Source: Platycnemis pennipes
Taxonomy: Eukaryota; Arthropoda; Insecta; Odonata; Platycnemididae
Reading direction: 5' to 3'
Assembly: GCA_933228895.1 (NCBI GenBank)
Contig: OW121851.1
Location: 133,595,624 to 133,659,623 of the forward strand
DNA: 64,000 nucleotides
Both the position numbers and the translations under genes were made by a program. Positions 1 to 9,989 of the stretch are shown one piece after another. Positions within the stretch are counted from its first letter, which is position 1. Every line of letters starts with the position of its first letter. The notes under the pieces are model-generated. The model was not told the origin of the DNA, searched no databases, and saw only the letters and a list, made by a program, of their open reading frames with translations.

Positions 1-30
1 TCCTCTCACCCTCCAAGACAGCCGCATCGG

Positions 31-165
31 TCTACATCTAATTAATATCCTGCGAGTCACCACGAGGGTGTGTGGCAGGGGGAGAAGATCACCAAAACAT
101 GCACCATTTACACGCAACTAAGAGCTACCAAGCCATGCGACCATGTAACTAAGATATATCATGCA
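31..165 (-). mobile_element. LINE-A 3' end, truncated
   Basis: On the minus strand this is the last ~130 bp of LINE-A: 3' UTR, then the conserved hairpin (CCCTGC-type outer stem, GGTG/CACC inner stem), then a TAGATGTAGA-like tail at 31-40. It abuts a plus-strand LINE-A copy at about 165, so two copies meet in opposite orientations. No coding sequence is left. Confidence 0.8.
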
Positions 166-446
166 ATGCTTTTAGATTCAAAATGTCCTTTTTCCCCCGT
201 ACTATAAGAGAACACAATAGGCAGCATAACAAAGGGATAGGAATGGGAAATATTATCAGAGTAGTCTGTAGTGTATGATGCATGTATTTACAACCAATCC
301 ATTTATTACTATGTAGATACTAACCATGTAGCTGCATGTGACCCTATCATGTAGCATATTTCTATGTAGTAGCCTAGTTGCATGTGAATAGTTCCATGCA
401 GAGGCCTAGTGCATGCTGGGTGATATTCACCCCCTGTTACAGGGTT
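166..446 (+). mobile_element. LINE-A 3' UTR copy interrupted by SINE-1
   Basis: Begins at the end of the LINE coding region (AGATTCAAAATGTC, matching the ...RFKMS... codons of other copies). It continues through the LINE-A 3' UTR to the hairpin at about 430-446, which is shortened to CCCCTGTTACAGGG. The LINE tail resumes at about 621-643 (GTATTGCGTAGATGTAGATG) after a minus-strand SINE-1 insertion. Confidence 0.75.
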
Positions 447-620
447 TCATCTACATCTACGCGATACTCTGAGCCACCGCGAGGGTGTGTGGCAGGGGGA
501 AGCCATTTGCATATGACATTCACACATTCAGCGTATGAGGGGCAGTGTCTTTCCCTGGGCTACCTTTGATTTCCTCCTAAGATTTCCTACAGCGCTCTAC
601 CAACTCGGCTACCACGACCC
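447..620 (-). mobile_element. SINE-1 copy carrying the LINE-type 3' tail
   Basis: Read on the minus strand, it begins with a tRNA-like head at 620 (GGGTCGTGG...). A pol III A-box-like TAGCCGAGTTGGTAGAGC is at 594-611. It then jumps to the SINE-1 body (GGAAATC...CCCAGGGAAAG) without a recognisable B box, which appears deleted. It ends at 447-495 in the same CCCTGCCACACACC...GGTGGCTC hairpin and TAGATGTAGATG tail used by LINE-A. A SINE with its partner LINE's 3' end is typical of stringent-type LINE/SINE pairs. Confidence 0.7.
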
Positions 621-667
621 GAGTATTGCGTAGATGTAGATGAATTCTATCCATGACTCTATGAGCA

Positions 668-870
668 ACCACTACAGACTACTCTAACAATATTTCACCT
701 ATCTATCCCTCAGCTGTGCTGCCTATTACGCTCTCTAAAGGTAAGCGGGAAAAACCACATTTTATATCGATTAGTATGACAATCTCTCTCTCTAATCTTA
801 TTTATCCAGTCAAGTCAAGCATAATACGTAGGTATTCTTAATACATATGTAACATATTCAGTAAACCTAT
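668..870 (-). mobile_element. LINE-A 3' UTR fragment
   Basis: The minus strand matches the LINE-A stretch around the end of the ORF and the start of the 3' UTR: the TACGACA.../AGAGAGAT boundary, the GTAC..AAGAGA..CA segment and the TAGAGTAGTCTGTAGT motif seen in copies at 42.2, 54.9, 56.3 and 60.0 kb. Both ends are truncated. Confidence 0.7.
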
Positions 871-2230
871 CCTGTAGCCACAATATCAGTTCTCTGTATG
901 TTGAAAAATTTTCACAATGGAAATAAAGCTGCTACACGTGCTATGTAATTATGCGTTGTACACATTGAGGCCGGGAAGGGGGTAAACTTGCATACCGTGC
1001 CCCTTATTTGTCAACGCGATCAAGAGAATCCTTCGAAGAACTGCATCGAATGAAGAAGTTTCCCCCTGTCATCTTCAGCGTTTACCGCCATCTTCAACCA
1101 CCACCAAGGCAGACGCAAAAGACGCTAAAGACGCTAAATCACTAAAGACGCATGAGTTCTCCGAAAATTGGGTCAGCCGAGATCTTCGACCCAAAGAAGA
1201 TGCCGAATAGCCCCGAGGTAAGAACGCCGCCTCTAATAGCCTTACACTCCTGAGTGCCTGCGTGAGGAAGACACTGGAACGGATGTCAACAATCGGGCTG
1301 GCGTACGAATAAGAAGATTGGTGTCACCTTAGTTTGGAGGAAGGCGGAGAAATTGCGACGGACAGGAAGGAAGACGTCGAACGAGTGAGTTCTTGAGACG
1401 GAGAGGGAGGAAGAAAAGGAGGGTTAGAAGGAGGAAATCGAGTAGTTTCCTTCATCAAAGAAAACGGGCTGGTATAAACATCTTCTAACCATGGATATAA
1501 ACACCTTCTAGCCTGGGTCATCCTCTCTTCCTTGGTGCATTTGCTTTCTCTTTGGCATGGCAGTCTCATTCATTCTTTGAATATGCCCAAACCAGGCAGA
1601 GGCGTGGTTCCATAAACGCAGAAGTCACGAGCTTTTATTCCACCGTGCGCTAGCCAGATTCACGCTCCGCCATCTTCCTACGCGAAGAAATCTTTTTCCA
1701 CACTTGAAATGTAAGGAGAGAAACCTCGGGCAATTGCAATAATTGACACCTCTTGGCCAATCGCGACCGGCGGGCAATTAACTTCGCGGTCCGCCTTAAT
1801 GGTCCGAAAATTCCCCTGCCATAAAACATTCGGAGAGGCCTCCTCACCAACAAGCATTGTAATTGCTCGCCTTCCTTAAAAGCCCTGCCCCCTCCTTCCC
1901 CTACCGGGGAGGGTCCTCGGGAGGAAGGGGGCGGAGAGAAGAACCGCTTCAACTGGACCAGAGGGGGAGTCGGTCGAGATGCGGAATGAATAAATTCATA
2001 CACATATGTCGAATGCTGCGACAAGATCAACGTCGGGGGCTGCGACAAACTCTTGGGAATGGGCTGAGAAACCGATTGATGTCTCCCTCCATCCCTAAAA
2101 TCACCTCCTCCAAGGGCTAACCCGAGAAAACAAGTTGCCAATTGCAATAAATGAAAATCAAGGAAAATAAGAAGGATAAAAATGCTTGAGAAATAATACA
2201 CAGAAAAATTCACAAAGTTAGGAACGAAAC
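871..2230. other. Unassigned segment, partly GC-rich
   Basis: No repeat or gene family is recognised. At 1620-2120 the sequence is richer in G+C and CpG and holds AAGATGGCGG on the minus strand near 1660-1675, a motif known from housekeeping promoters. A 187-codon minus-strand frame (1650-2213) starts with a hydrophobic N-terminus but has no recognisable domain. It may be chance. Confidence 0.3.
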
Positions 2231-2232
2231 GA

Positions 2233-2745
2233 TGGCTTAGACAATAATATTACATCTTTCATTAACGATTTTCCTCATTATCGCTCGCAAAGAATTGTTT
2301 TGGACGGTATTAATTCCCCGGCAATTGAAGACACTTCGGGTGTGCCGCAAGGCAGTGTGATAGGTCCACTCTTGTTCCTTCTGTACATAAATGATATCAA
2401 TAAGGTGGTAAAAAGTAAGTTACGTCTATTTGCCGATGACGCAGTAGGGTACAGGGAAATTCTATGCCCAAACAATAAAGAATCTCTGAATGCTGAACTA
2501 CAAGCATTTGAAAACTGGTGAGATACATGGCAGTATTAATTAAGTTTTTTTTTAAATGTGTAGTAATGAATTTTTGGAAAAATAATAGTTCCCCTCTTAG
2601 CACTTACTACATTAGGAATAATTTATTTACAAACGTGGAATCCGTTAAATATCTTGGAATAATACTGACAAGAACTTTCTTGGGGTGAACACGCGTGAAA
2701 TAATGGGTCGAGCTAATCGTAAACTGGAATTTATCAAAATTTAAA
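2233..2745 (+). pseudogene. LINE-A/B-type reverse transcriptase palm fragment
   Basis: This is a piece of LINE ORF2 reverse transcriptase. In one frame from about 2270 to 2520 it reads ...SGVPQGSVIGPLLFLLYIND... (GVPQGS codons at 2339-2356), followed by RLFADDA, with the catalytic F-A-D-D codons at 2429-2440. After a stop at 2521 the expected downstream protein resumes (NVESVKYLGI, then GRANRKLEFIK) up to about 2745. The order of motifs is normal for CR1/L2/Jockey-type LINEs. There is no start codon or EN domain, and frames are broken, so it is non-functional. The element continues in opposite orientation at 2746-3010, which points to an internal inversion. Confidence 0.85.
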
Positions 2746-3010
2746 CCTACGTTCTGATAGTAAAGCCCATGCTAGTTCTTCTATTAAACTCGTAGCACTA
2801 ATGCAATAATAATAACCGCCTTTAACTAATCTAGCTGATCTCCTTTGCCCACGTTCTCATTCTTTTGCCATACCACGGATCCCATATACTAGCGGCATAT
2901 TCTAAATGAGGCCTGACAAGTGTAAAATAGCTCCTTTCTCGTACTCTCTCATCGCATTTGCCTAGAACAGTTTTTACGAATCCTGATCTACAGTTTGCTA
3001 CACCAGTTGT
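2746..3010 (-). pseudogene. LINE-A RT C-terminal fragment, inverted relative to its 5' part
   Basis: The minus strand reads VLGKCDERVRERSYFTLVR then PHLEYAASIWDP, the RT C-terminal region that normally follows the RKLGFIK segment ending the plus-strand piece just upstream. The two halves are therefore adjacent parts of one LINE with the downstream part flipped. Frameshifts and stops are present. Confidence 0.8.
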
Positions 3011-3371
3011 TTCCTGAAGTGATTCCCCAGTGTGATATGTCTGCAGTGATGGTGAAGCTTAAGTATTAAATAGATTCTTCGTTATATGTTTTCTTTCGAT
3101 AAAGGTGAAATAAGTCAATGAGAAAAGGAATAGGATCGAAATGGATTTAAATGGTAAGGACATAAGAATTGCAACAGCAAAACACTAGAGGAAAATATGA
3201 ACAGGACTGCGTCGACGAGGACACAGATACATGTAAATCAAAGTCAAGAACCCCTTATGTGCTTATTAAGTTCGATGTTGGTGACAAGACGATGATCCAG
3301 AGAAAGAGACAATTGAGGCGTGGAGAATGTCAAGGAGAGTGAGGAGAGGAGAGGTCGAGGACCGAATCGAG

Positions 3372-3416
3372 GAGGAAATCGAAGGAACTGCTCTCTGCAG
3401 TTCCTTCGATTTCCTC
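3372..3416. repeat. Perfect 20-bp inverted repeat (hairpin)
   Basis: Arms 3372-3391 and 3397-3416 are perfect reverse complements around a 5-base loop (TCTCT). They lie in a purine-rich stretch. A possible fold-back insertion or recent palindrome; no flanking duplication was identified. Confidence 0.9.
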
Positions 3417-3575
3417 GTCGCCGAGGAAGGTGAAAGAAAATATTGGGAAATTGCAATGGCAGGAAGGTACCTACTGTTGACCAAAATACTATATGCACTA
3501 GGGTTCGAATGGTGTTAATGAAGTAACCAAAAGACCTAGAGAAAATTTAATTACATCATACTTTTTCTCATTTAA

Positions 3576-4265
3576 GGAGTTTCCACCGTGACACCACGAT
3601 TCAAAATCCCGTAAAAGAGCTATGCTATTTCATGAATAAATACCTACCGATCCAGAAAGACACCTATACGGAAATTCATCTATAGGGTGATAACGCAAAC
3701 ACAACAATTCTATAAGTATGCTATTAGATTGCACGTTGTAGTTGCATTCGATTTTTTACAAGCTCTTTTAACTTTAGATGTAGATGTAGTAGTGCATGCT
3801 TGGTGATCTTCACCCCCTGCCACACACCCTCGCGGTGGCTTGCAGGGTTTAGTGTAGATGTAGATGAACTAATTTTGATTTTGAAACATGACGCACAGGA
3901 TGTTGCCACGTTTAATTTATAAAGTGAGAATACATGCTCAATCCCGCTCATACGTATTCTAAAAAGGTTACATATTTTTGACTTAGTTTTAAACTATTCC
4001 ATTGCAAATACAAATCTTTTCTTAAGTATATTAATATTGATATTTTTGAAAACTGTTTGGCAACAATGACACTGCTACCATTTGGAAGCATTGGTATTAA
4101 TTACACCATGTCAATAACCAATGAAATATTTAAATTACATAAAAAATAAAGTACCTTGGTAAGGTATATTCCTTAATTAAGTTAGTAAATAGGCTTGTAA
4201 GCAAGTTCTTGTCACAAGTACCGTTGTCAATGATAACAACATACTGTAGCGCAACTTTCATGTAA
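3576..4265 (-). mobile_element. TTAA-flanked DNA element, third copy, truncated
   Basis: Antisense copy of the ~950-bp element duplicated at 23.03-25.02 kb. The terminal repeat (GGAGTTTCCACCGTGA) is at 3576 after TTAA (3572-3575). Homology stops at about 4265 (TACTGTAGCGC...CTTTCATGTAA), so roughly a quarter is missing. A LINE-A tail is inserted at about 3775-3868. A TTAA target fits piggyBac-type elements. No transposase is visible. Confidence 0.75.
3775..3868 (+). mobile_element. LINE-A tail-only insertion (~93 bp)
   Basis: Contains only the last bases of LINE-A: GGTGATCTTCACC, the CCCTGCCACACACC...GGTGGCTTGCAGGG hairpin and a TGTAGATGTAGATGA tail. It is inserted in the TTAA element; comparison with intact copies puts the site at TTTTAACTT/AACTAATTTT, suggesting a short AACT duplication. 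It is an extreme 5' truncation. Confidence 0.8.
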
Positions 4266-4830
4266 AATGTAAATGAGCGAATGAAAGTATCATATTGGAG
4301 CATTTTCTAATTTGCTTCACGCAGTGGCGCAGTCTTTCCCTGCGAGTCGTCGCATAATACGGCGCAATATTTCTTGTGTTGGTGATCTAGCACCACAATC
4401 TCACCACTGTAAAGTCAAATGCATTCACCCAGGAAACGACAGCTGCACAAACAATACAGACTCTTACTTCAAACGACATTCACACGCGACGCACACTGTT
4501 CTTATCTCACACAAGTATCTGTCCCTCGCACAGGTGTCCGTTGATATTCAACGGGAGGGAGATAAATACACTGATAAATGCCCTGTGGAGGAGAGAAGTG
4601 ATTCTCATATAGAGTCAAAGCCGACCTTGTGTTCCGGAGCCACCACCTATTGGTAATTGAAGTGATGCTGCCACCTTAACTTATCATCGCCACTTGTCAG
4701 CAATCCTGAGATTGGTTTGCCGCATCACTCGATCCTGCAAGCAGCTAATCTTCACATTTACGAATTTGGTGTGTTAGCTGGCAGCTAAAATTAAATTAAG
4801 AATAATTACGCGATCATGAACTTATGGAAA
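4266..4830. other. Unassigned intergenic segment
   Basis: Holds a 114-codon plus-strand frame (4312-4656) without recognisable domains. No repeat family is recognised. Confidence 0.25.
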
Positions 4831-4839
4831 AAGAGTAGT

Positions 4840-5357
4840 TTTCCCCGAATTAATTAATACATCACAGAAAATAAAATATGTAACGTAGAATCTATTAAAT
4901 ACTTAGGCGTCACCATCACTGAAGACATGTCATCGGGGAAATAACTAGTGTAGAAAATCGTAGATTAAGGATTCGTAAAAAGGGTTCTAGGCAAATACGA
5001 TGAGAGAGTACGAGAAAGAAGCTATTTTACACTTGTCAGGTCTCATTTAGAATATGCGGCTAGTATATGGGATCCGTGCGAGGAAGGTATGATAAAAGAA
5101 TTAGAGCGTATGCGAAGGAGATCCGCAGGGTATGTTAAAGGCCGTTATGATAAATGCACGAAAGTTACTAGTTTAATAAGGGCACTAGGATGGGAATTAC
5201 TATCACATCGCAAGTTAAAATTTAGGTTAACCCTTTTAAGTAAATTCGAAATCAATTCGTTCACAGAAGATGTTAAATAAGAACCCCTGCATAATACGCA
5301 TAATGCCTCTAATCTACAACGCTTAATAGTCCAGCTATATATAGATACTTCCACCGT
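4840..5357 (+). pseudogene. LINE-A RT C-terminal region
   Basis: Degraded 3' half of LINE-A ORF2. Early parts are frameshifted (NVESIKYLGVTIT near 4880-4920). From about 5020 one frame reads YFTLVRSHLEYAASIWDP, then ERMRRRSAGYVKGRYD, then SLIRALGWELL and LTLLSKFE, ending in EDVK and a stop at 5278-5280. This is the conserved C-terminal region after the RT palm in CR1/L2-type LINEs. The copy is cut by TIR-1 starting at 5361. Confidence 0.85.
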
Positions 5358-5360
5358 TAA

Positions 5361-6839
5361 GGCCGTTTCACACGGTGAATGATCATGCGAATGAATTCAT
5401 TCGCGAATGAATTTAAGTGATGACCTGAAATTGCTTCCGCTTAGGGTGTTTTACACGGTGAATGATCATTCAAATTAATTCCTAGAATGCTATGTGCAGA
5501 AAGGATGCGCAGTGGTAGGCCTATCGATAGCACATATCGATTCACGGGAGATTTCCGACCAACGCAGCCGTATCGATGTTCGAAATTGATCGAAATGGTT
5601 TGTTTACGTCGTCTGCGTCGTCAGATACCTATGCGTGATAGATAAAATAAAGTATGGTGTATATTTAGTAATTATAATATTCATATAACGAAGATTTCTA
5701 GATACTGAGGTTTAAGTTGATCTGAAGTAAAGTAGAGCTCTAAATGATGGATCGGTATGGTTTAATTTTCGCATCTACTGCTACAAGTGCCCATTACAAT
5801 GGTGGCGGCCACAATTTTGCCGGAGAAATCTAGAAGGAGGGAAAAGAAACAGAGGTTAAGGTATGCTAGGCCTGATTCAAAATGAACTGTTATTATAGGA
5901 CTGTGAGGCCTATCCTAATTTACTAAGAAAGACGCTGGAGCAATTTCATACTATATTAAATCTCACCAGACATGGTTATGAAAGATCGGACACGACGATG
6001 AGAGAAGCAATTACTGTGACAAGAGATCCTCATTCAACCTTTATATACATATTTACAATTTTTTTGACATTTTGCAATTCGTTTCCGGCTGGCTGTCACG
6101 CTAAGATTTTTTAGCGACGGGCGAATCGTATCATGACCGTATACGGTTTTAACGTTCCCTGAATACTCGGCAAGAATTCATGAGGATAAAATAAAATTAA
6201 TTATGCATGAAGTGTGTAAAAGCATCTATCGGAATAGATAGTGTACTATTTAAGGGTTACATACGTGCTATTTGTTCTAATTTATCCCAGTTCGTGGTAG
6301 CTGTGATAGCAAACAACAGGTGACATCCTCATAAATGGAATGATAAACAATGGAAAAGTGCCGATGGAGATATTTCAATGCATTGTTTTCTGTTATAATT
6401 TTCATGTTCTGTCCTAATACTTTATTGCTCTATACCTGCTTGTCACAAGAATTATCCAAATCTTAGAATACCCTTATAATATATTATTTTCAATTCAACC
6501 TTCGCCCAAAACGTGATTAACTGAAGAACTTCACCAGGTGAATGCCAAAATAAATTACCTATAAGAATTACATAAGATTATATATACTCCATGGGCACGC
6601 CAATTGATTGTATAAGCACGAAAAGTTCCGAAAACCAATTATAATTGCATTTAGTCCTGCACTTGTTTAATTTGAATCCTCTTCACCCTCTTCTACCCGC
6701 TCATAAAACAAAGACGGACGTCGTGCGCTATAATCACGTGATCATTTAAGGGATCATGCGAGCAGATTTCCGTATTACACGACGCATGAACTTCATGCGC
6801 ATGATTTCATTCGCATGATCATTCACCGTGTAAAACGGG
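5361..6839 (+). mobile_element. TIR-1 DNA transposon, copy 1 (~1.5 kb, non-autonomous)
   Basis: Terminal inverted repeats: left GGCCGTTTCACACGGTGAAT at 5361, and right end complementary (ATTCACCGTGTAAAACGGG, ending at 6839). Subterminal ATGCGAATGAATTCATTCGC-like repeats follow. TAA lies on both sides (5358-5360 and 6840-6842), which fits a 3-bp target duplication as in PIF/Harbinger elements. No transposase frame is visible. A second copy in opposite orientation lies at 48.57-50.10 kb. Confidence 0.8.
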
Positions 6840-6842
6840 TAA

Positions 6843-7584
6843 AATGTTCCACCTATGAATTATTAGTAAGCAGAATTGTTTCCTCTCTCAAACTGAAATG
6901 CGTTGAGTAGTAAGAATGGATCCATTCTAACTATGAAATAGTCTAAATAAATAGTCAGAAACAAATAGCATAGTTGGAATGGATGCAAATAATCATTGGC
7001 TTAAAAGAGATAAGATTAAAAATGGCATTCCTTTGAGGGTATGTAATACTTAAAAGATTCATTGACTGCGCTTGTTTCGGAGGCGACAGAGAAATTGGTC
7101 TATGCTCGAAAAAGAGCCCCGAAATTTGATAATTTTCGACGTAAATTAAAAATTTTCATGAATAAGCAATATAGCAAAGTGGAATGGTTGAAAAATAAGA
7201 ATGATTTAAGTTATATCCTTCAAAGAAAGAGATAATTATACATTTAGTTACTTATGAAATTTTCATTTGGTGAAATAAAATGGCTTTTTACATTTTTGAA
7301 AATTGTAAAATCTAATTAAAAACAATTTAAATACCTAATTGTCCTCAGGGATCAATCCTGGGGATTTAAAACAATGGGAACAGTTTTCCTGAGCAATTAA
7401 GGCTTCTAGCCAATGCAATTGATAACATCTCTCTAGGATTAACCGTTTCAGAAAGAAGTATAATCTGTCACTAACAACCACAGGGAAGAACAATCAAAAA
7501 GAAGCATGAAAACTATCACCTCATCATCATCAGTTTTCCAATCCTCATTGCTTAACTGCGGCCTTTCATTCTTCCTTATTCATT
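6843..7584. other. Unassigned AT-rich segment
   Basis: AT-rich; no open frame or repeat family recognised. A CATCATCATCAG run near 7520 resembles the ends of LINE-C copies, but the neighbouring sequence is too decayed to assign. Confidence 0.3.
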
Positions 7585-7672
7585 CATCTACATCTACGTA
7601 ATACCCTGCGAGCCACTGCGAGGGTGTGGGGCAGGGGGTGAAGATCACCACACATTGACTATTGACATGCAA
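7585..7672 (-). mobile_element. LINE-A tail fragment
   Basis: Antisense hairpin (CCCTGCGAGCCACTGCGAGGGTG...GGCAGGG) preceded by CATCTACATCTACGTAATA and followed by GGTGAAGATCACC. It directly abuts the 3' end of LINE-D. Confidence 0.8.
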
Positions 7673-9620
7673 ATTGCTGCCTCCTGGTTCGTTTCCTACC
7701 TAATTCCCTCCATTCGGTCCCAGAAATTATCCCTTTGCCTTCTACATCGAGGGGACTTCCCTTCTATTTCTCCTTCAATTACGTACTTGAGAAATCTATT
7801 GCGTCTTAAGGCGCGTACAACCCAGCTCGTTCTCCTCTATCGCATCGTGCTCCATATAGAACTTTCTTCCTCGGAACCTCTCCACTTTTCATTTTACTCA
7901 TCTCTTAAATCATTAACAACCGACATCAACATCAACTCTCTTGAAGAGGCTTCCAATCTTTTCTGCTCAGTCTTCCTGACGGTGCACACCTCTGACCCAA
8001 AGAGTGTCACACTCCACACGAAGGTTTTCACACGCTGCTTCCTTGTTTTCTACGGCATCTTCTTTCAGCACAGTGGTGGTTTCTTCAAAGTTTGAGCTAT
8101 TCTGAGCTAAATATTCACCGAGCTTCTTTAAATCCTACGTTGCTCCCAAGAAAGGATTCCATTACTTCCACCTGAGCTCCTTCCAACGCAATGTTTTTGC
8201 CAATTATTTCTCTCTTTCACATATGCCTTGGCTCCCGGTTTCTTCCCTATTGGCCTTCAAACAACCTTCTACGAGTATTTTCGCCATCATAACAGATGAG
8301 ACCTTTAGGTCCTCTCCATTACACGGAGTATGTTAACTTCTTTGCCGTTCACTTTTTATTCCTTCGATTTCTTTTCTCTCCGATTCTTCAATCGCCTCTT
8401 TTTAAGTATATATTGAAAAACACTGGTGAAGCATTGCATCCTGGCCCTACTCTTTCTTGTCTTTTAGCCTCTGTTCCACCTGGTCGCTTTGATTTTACAG
8501 AGTTGGTAGATCATTATCATCTCGTTGCAATCTTACATTCGCTTTCTCAGTAATTTGTACTCTTGCTCCACTCGGCGTAGTCAAAGGCCTTATCCATCAG
8601 ACACAAATCCCATAAACATAATTTTTTTACGTGAATCATTACTTCTACTGTAAATTTTTATCTTTAAACCGTTATCAACCGTGTGAGAAAGTGGCCTCTC
8701 CAGCAACTCGGATCTTTCTGTACTTGGAGTTGGTTTTCCATAACACTGCCTTCGTTTAAATATAAAATCCGAGGATTCTCTCGAAATCGAGTGGAATTTG
8801 TACATACTGAAGTAATACACGTGTAATTTTCCACAAAATAAAAATTTTCTTCGACCCGGGTTTCAATGTTGATGCATCATCTTCAGGAAACAAATGGTTT
8901 AGTATTTCTTGCGCGAGTTGGTTAACCCTGGTAAAAACTCACCACTTCCTCCCCTTCCACCCCCCCCCCCCCTCCCGGTCAACCTTCGGTTTTTCCCACT
9001 CATCACCCCCTTTTCCCTCCCCTACCTCCTCCTAACCAAGTACACACTGACGGTACCTAACACCATTTGTTACCTGAAGACGACGTATCAACATTGAAAC
9101 CCGGGTAGAAGAAACATTTTATTTTGTAGAAAATTGCACGTGTATCACATCAGTATATTGTCTTCGATTTTTTCCTCCATTTCTCGGTTTAATATTTATT
9201 TAAAAACTAAGACGCGTGTGACAACAGGCTAGTTATAAGTACGGTACTCGCTGAGCCTCTCGTCCGCCATATTTTGGGATTGAAACCATCACAATGTCCT
9301 CGCAATCCTATAGTAGTCTCCCACTATCGTAGCTGTCTCTTGTTATTCTATCCACGATAACGTCGCCTTTTTCTTCGATGGCTTAGATGATTTCTCCGCC
9401 CTCGCCGTGCTTATTCTTCAAGTCTCTTTTCGCTCCATCAAATTCACTTATTAATACGTGTGGATCACGTCCGTCTTCATCTAGCTCATTCTCGGTTTCA
9501 CTTAAGACGTCATCCAGCCGTTTCTTATCCAGGCTCTTTGTTAAGTTCCGCAATGTTATCCTTCCAACTATCTCCCACGTCTTCGTCTTCCAAGAGCGAT
9601 CTTCCATCCACGTCTCCTGC
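7673..9620 (-). pseudogene. LINE-D reverse transcriptase, degraded, with nested inverted-repeat element
   Basis: On the minus strand, RT pieces occur in the right order across several frames. ISEFDGAKRDLKNKHGEGG and YDSGRLL..CEDIVMVSIPK are at ~9400-9190. DKAFDYAEWSKS is at ~8600-8560, then VGPGCNASPVFFNIYL at ~8450, then GKNIALEGAQVEVMESFLGS at ~8190-8130. FVWSVTLFGSEVCTVRK is at ~8030-7980, and a C-terminal VIEGEIEGKSPRCRRQ block is at ~7790-7735. This matches the RT of LINEs usually annotated as endonuclease-reverse transcriptase. Stops and frameshifts are frequent. A ~350-bp inverted-repeat element (8805-9155) splits the copy. Confidence 0.75.
8805..9155. mobile_element. Element with ~95-bp inverted arms inside LINE-D
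   Basis: Left arm 8805-8900 and right arm 9061-9155 are close reverse complements. The outer end is TACTGA(A/T)GT(A/G)ATACACGTG. The inner part holds a GAAACCCGGGT box and CTGAAGA (read outward). The spacer is C-rich, with 13 consecutive C at 8960-8972. The arms carry a hammerhead-like core (see findings). A half copy lies at 43.87 kb. The paired inverted arms resemble the terminal repeats of Penelope-like elements, but no coding region is present. Confidence 0.65.
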
Positions 9621-9985
9621 AGTTCCTCTGCACGTTGCTTACCTCTATCCGAAATTCCCCTTCACTCACTAATGCGCCGTTTCCGTCGTTTCCCTTCTTG
9701 ATACGTGCGTTGATTTCTTTTCATCGTTTTTTACCATCCACCCTTCTTTGATTCTTAAATGACTTGTTTTCTAGGTTTCTTAAACAGGGCAAACTCGCCG
9801 TAAATTTGTGGATTGCAGTAATTTATTCTTTCTAATATCAGGTGTGTTGCGTGCTTATCATCCATAGCCTCTTGATGTTAGGTTGTCCACTCTTGAGTTG
9901 TCCGTCGGCTACTTCGGTATTACCTTGATCAGACCACTCCACATTCCTGTGTTGCTGATTTCGTTCGTCTTCTCCAATTATTGAT
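9621..9985. other. Unassigned segment beside LINE-D
   Basis: May be a decayed upstream part of LINE-D. No reading frame could be assigned with confidence. Confidence 0.25.
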
Positions 9986-9989
9986 AATC

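Noticed and set aside
31..110. CRISPR-like repeats (recurrent ~35-bp core across the window)
   Set aside because: Copies are dispersed, on both strands, without regular spacers; they are LINE 3' hairpins in a eukaryotic genome.
1324..1569. 81-codon minus frame
   Set aside because: No domain, no codon bias evidence, low-complexity Pro/Ser run.
7655..8095. 146-codon plus frame
   Set aside because: It is the opposite strand of the LINE-D reverse transcriptase C-terminus, which has recognisable RT blocks.
9387..9701. 104-codon plus frame rich in serine
   Set aside because: Antisense shadow of LINE-D RT (minus strand EFDGAKRDLKNK block).
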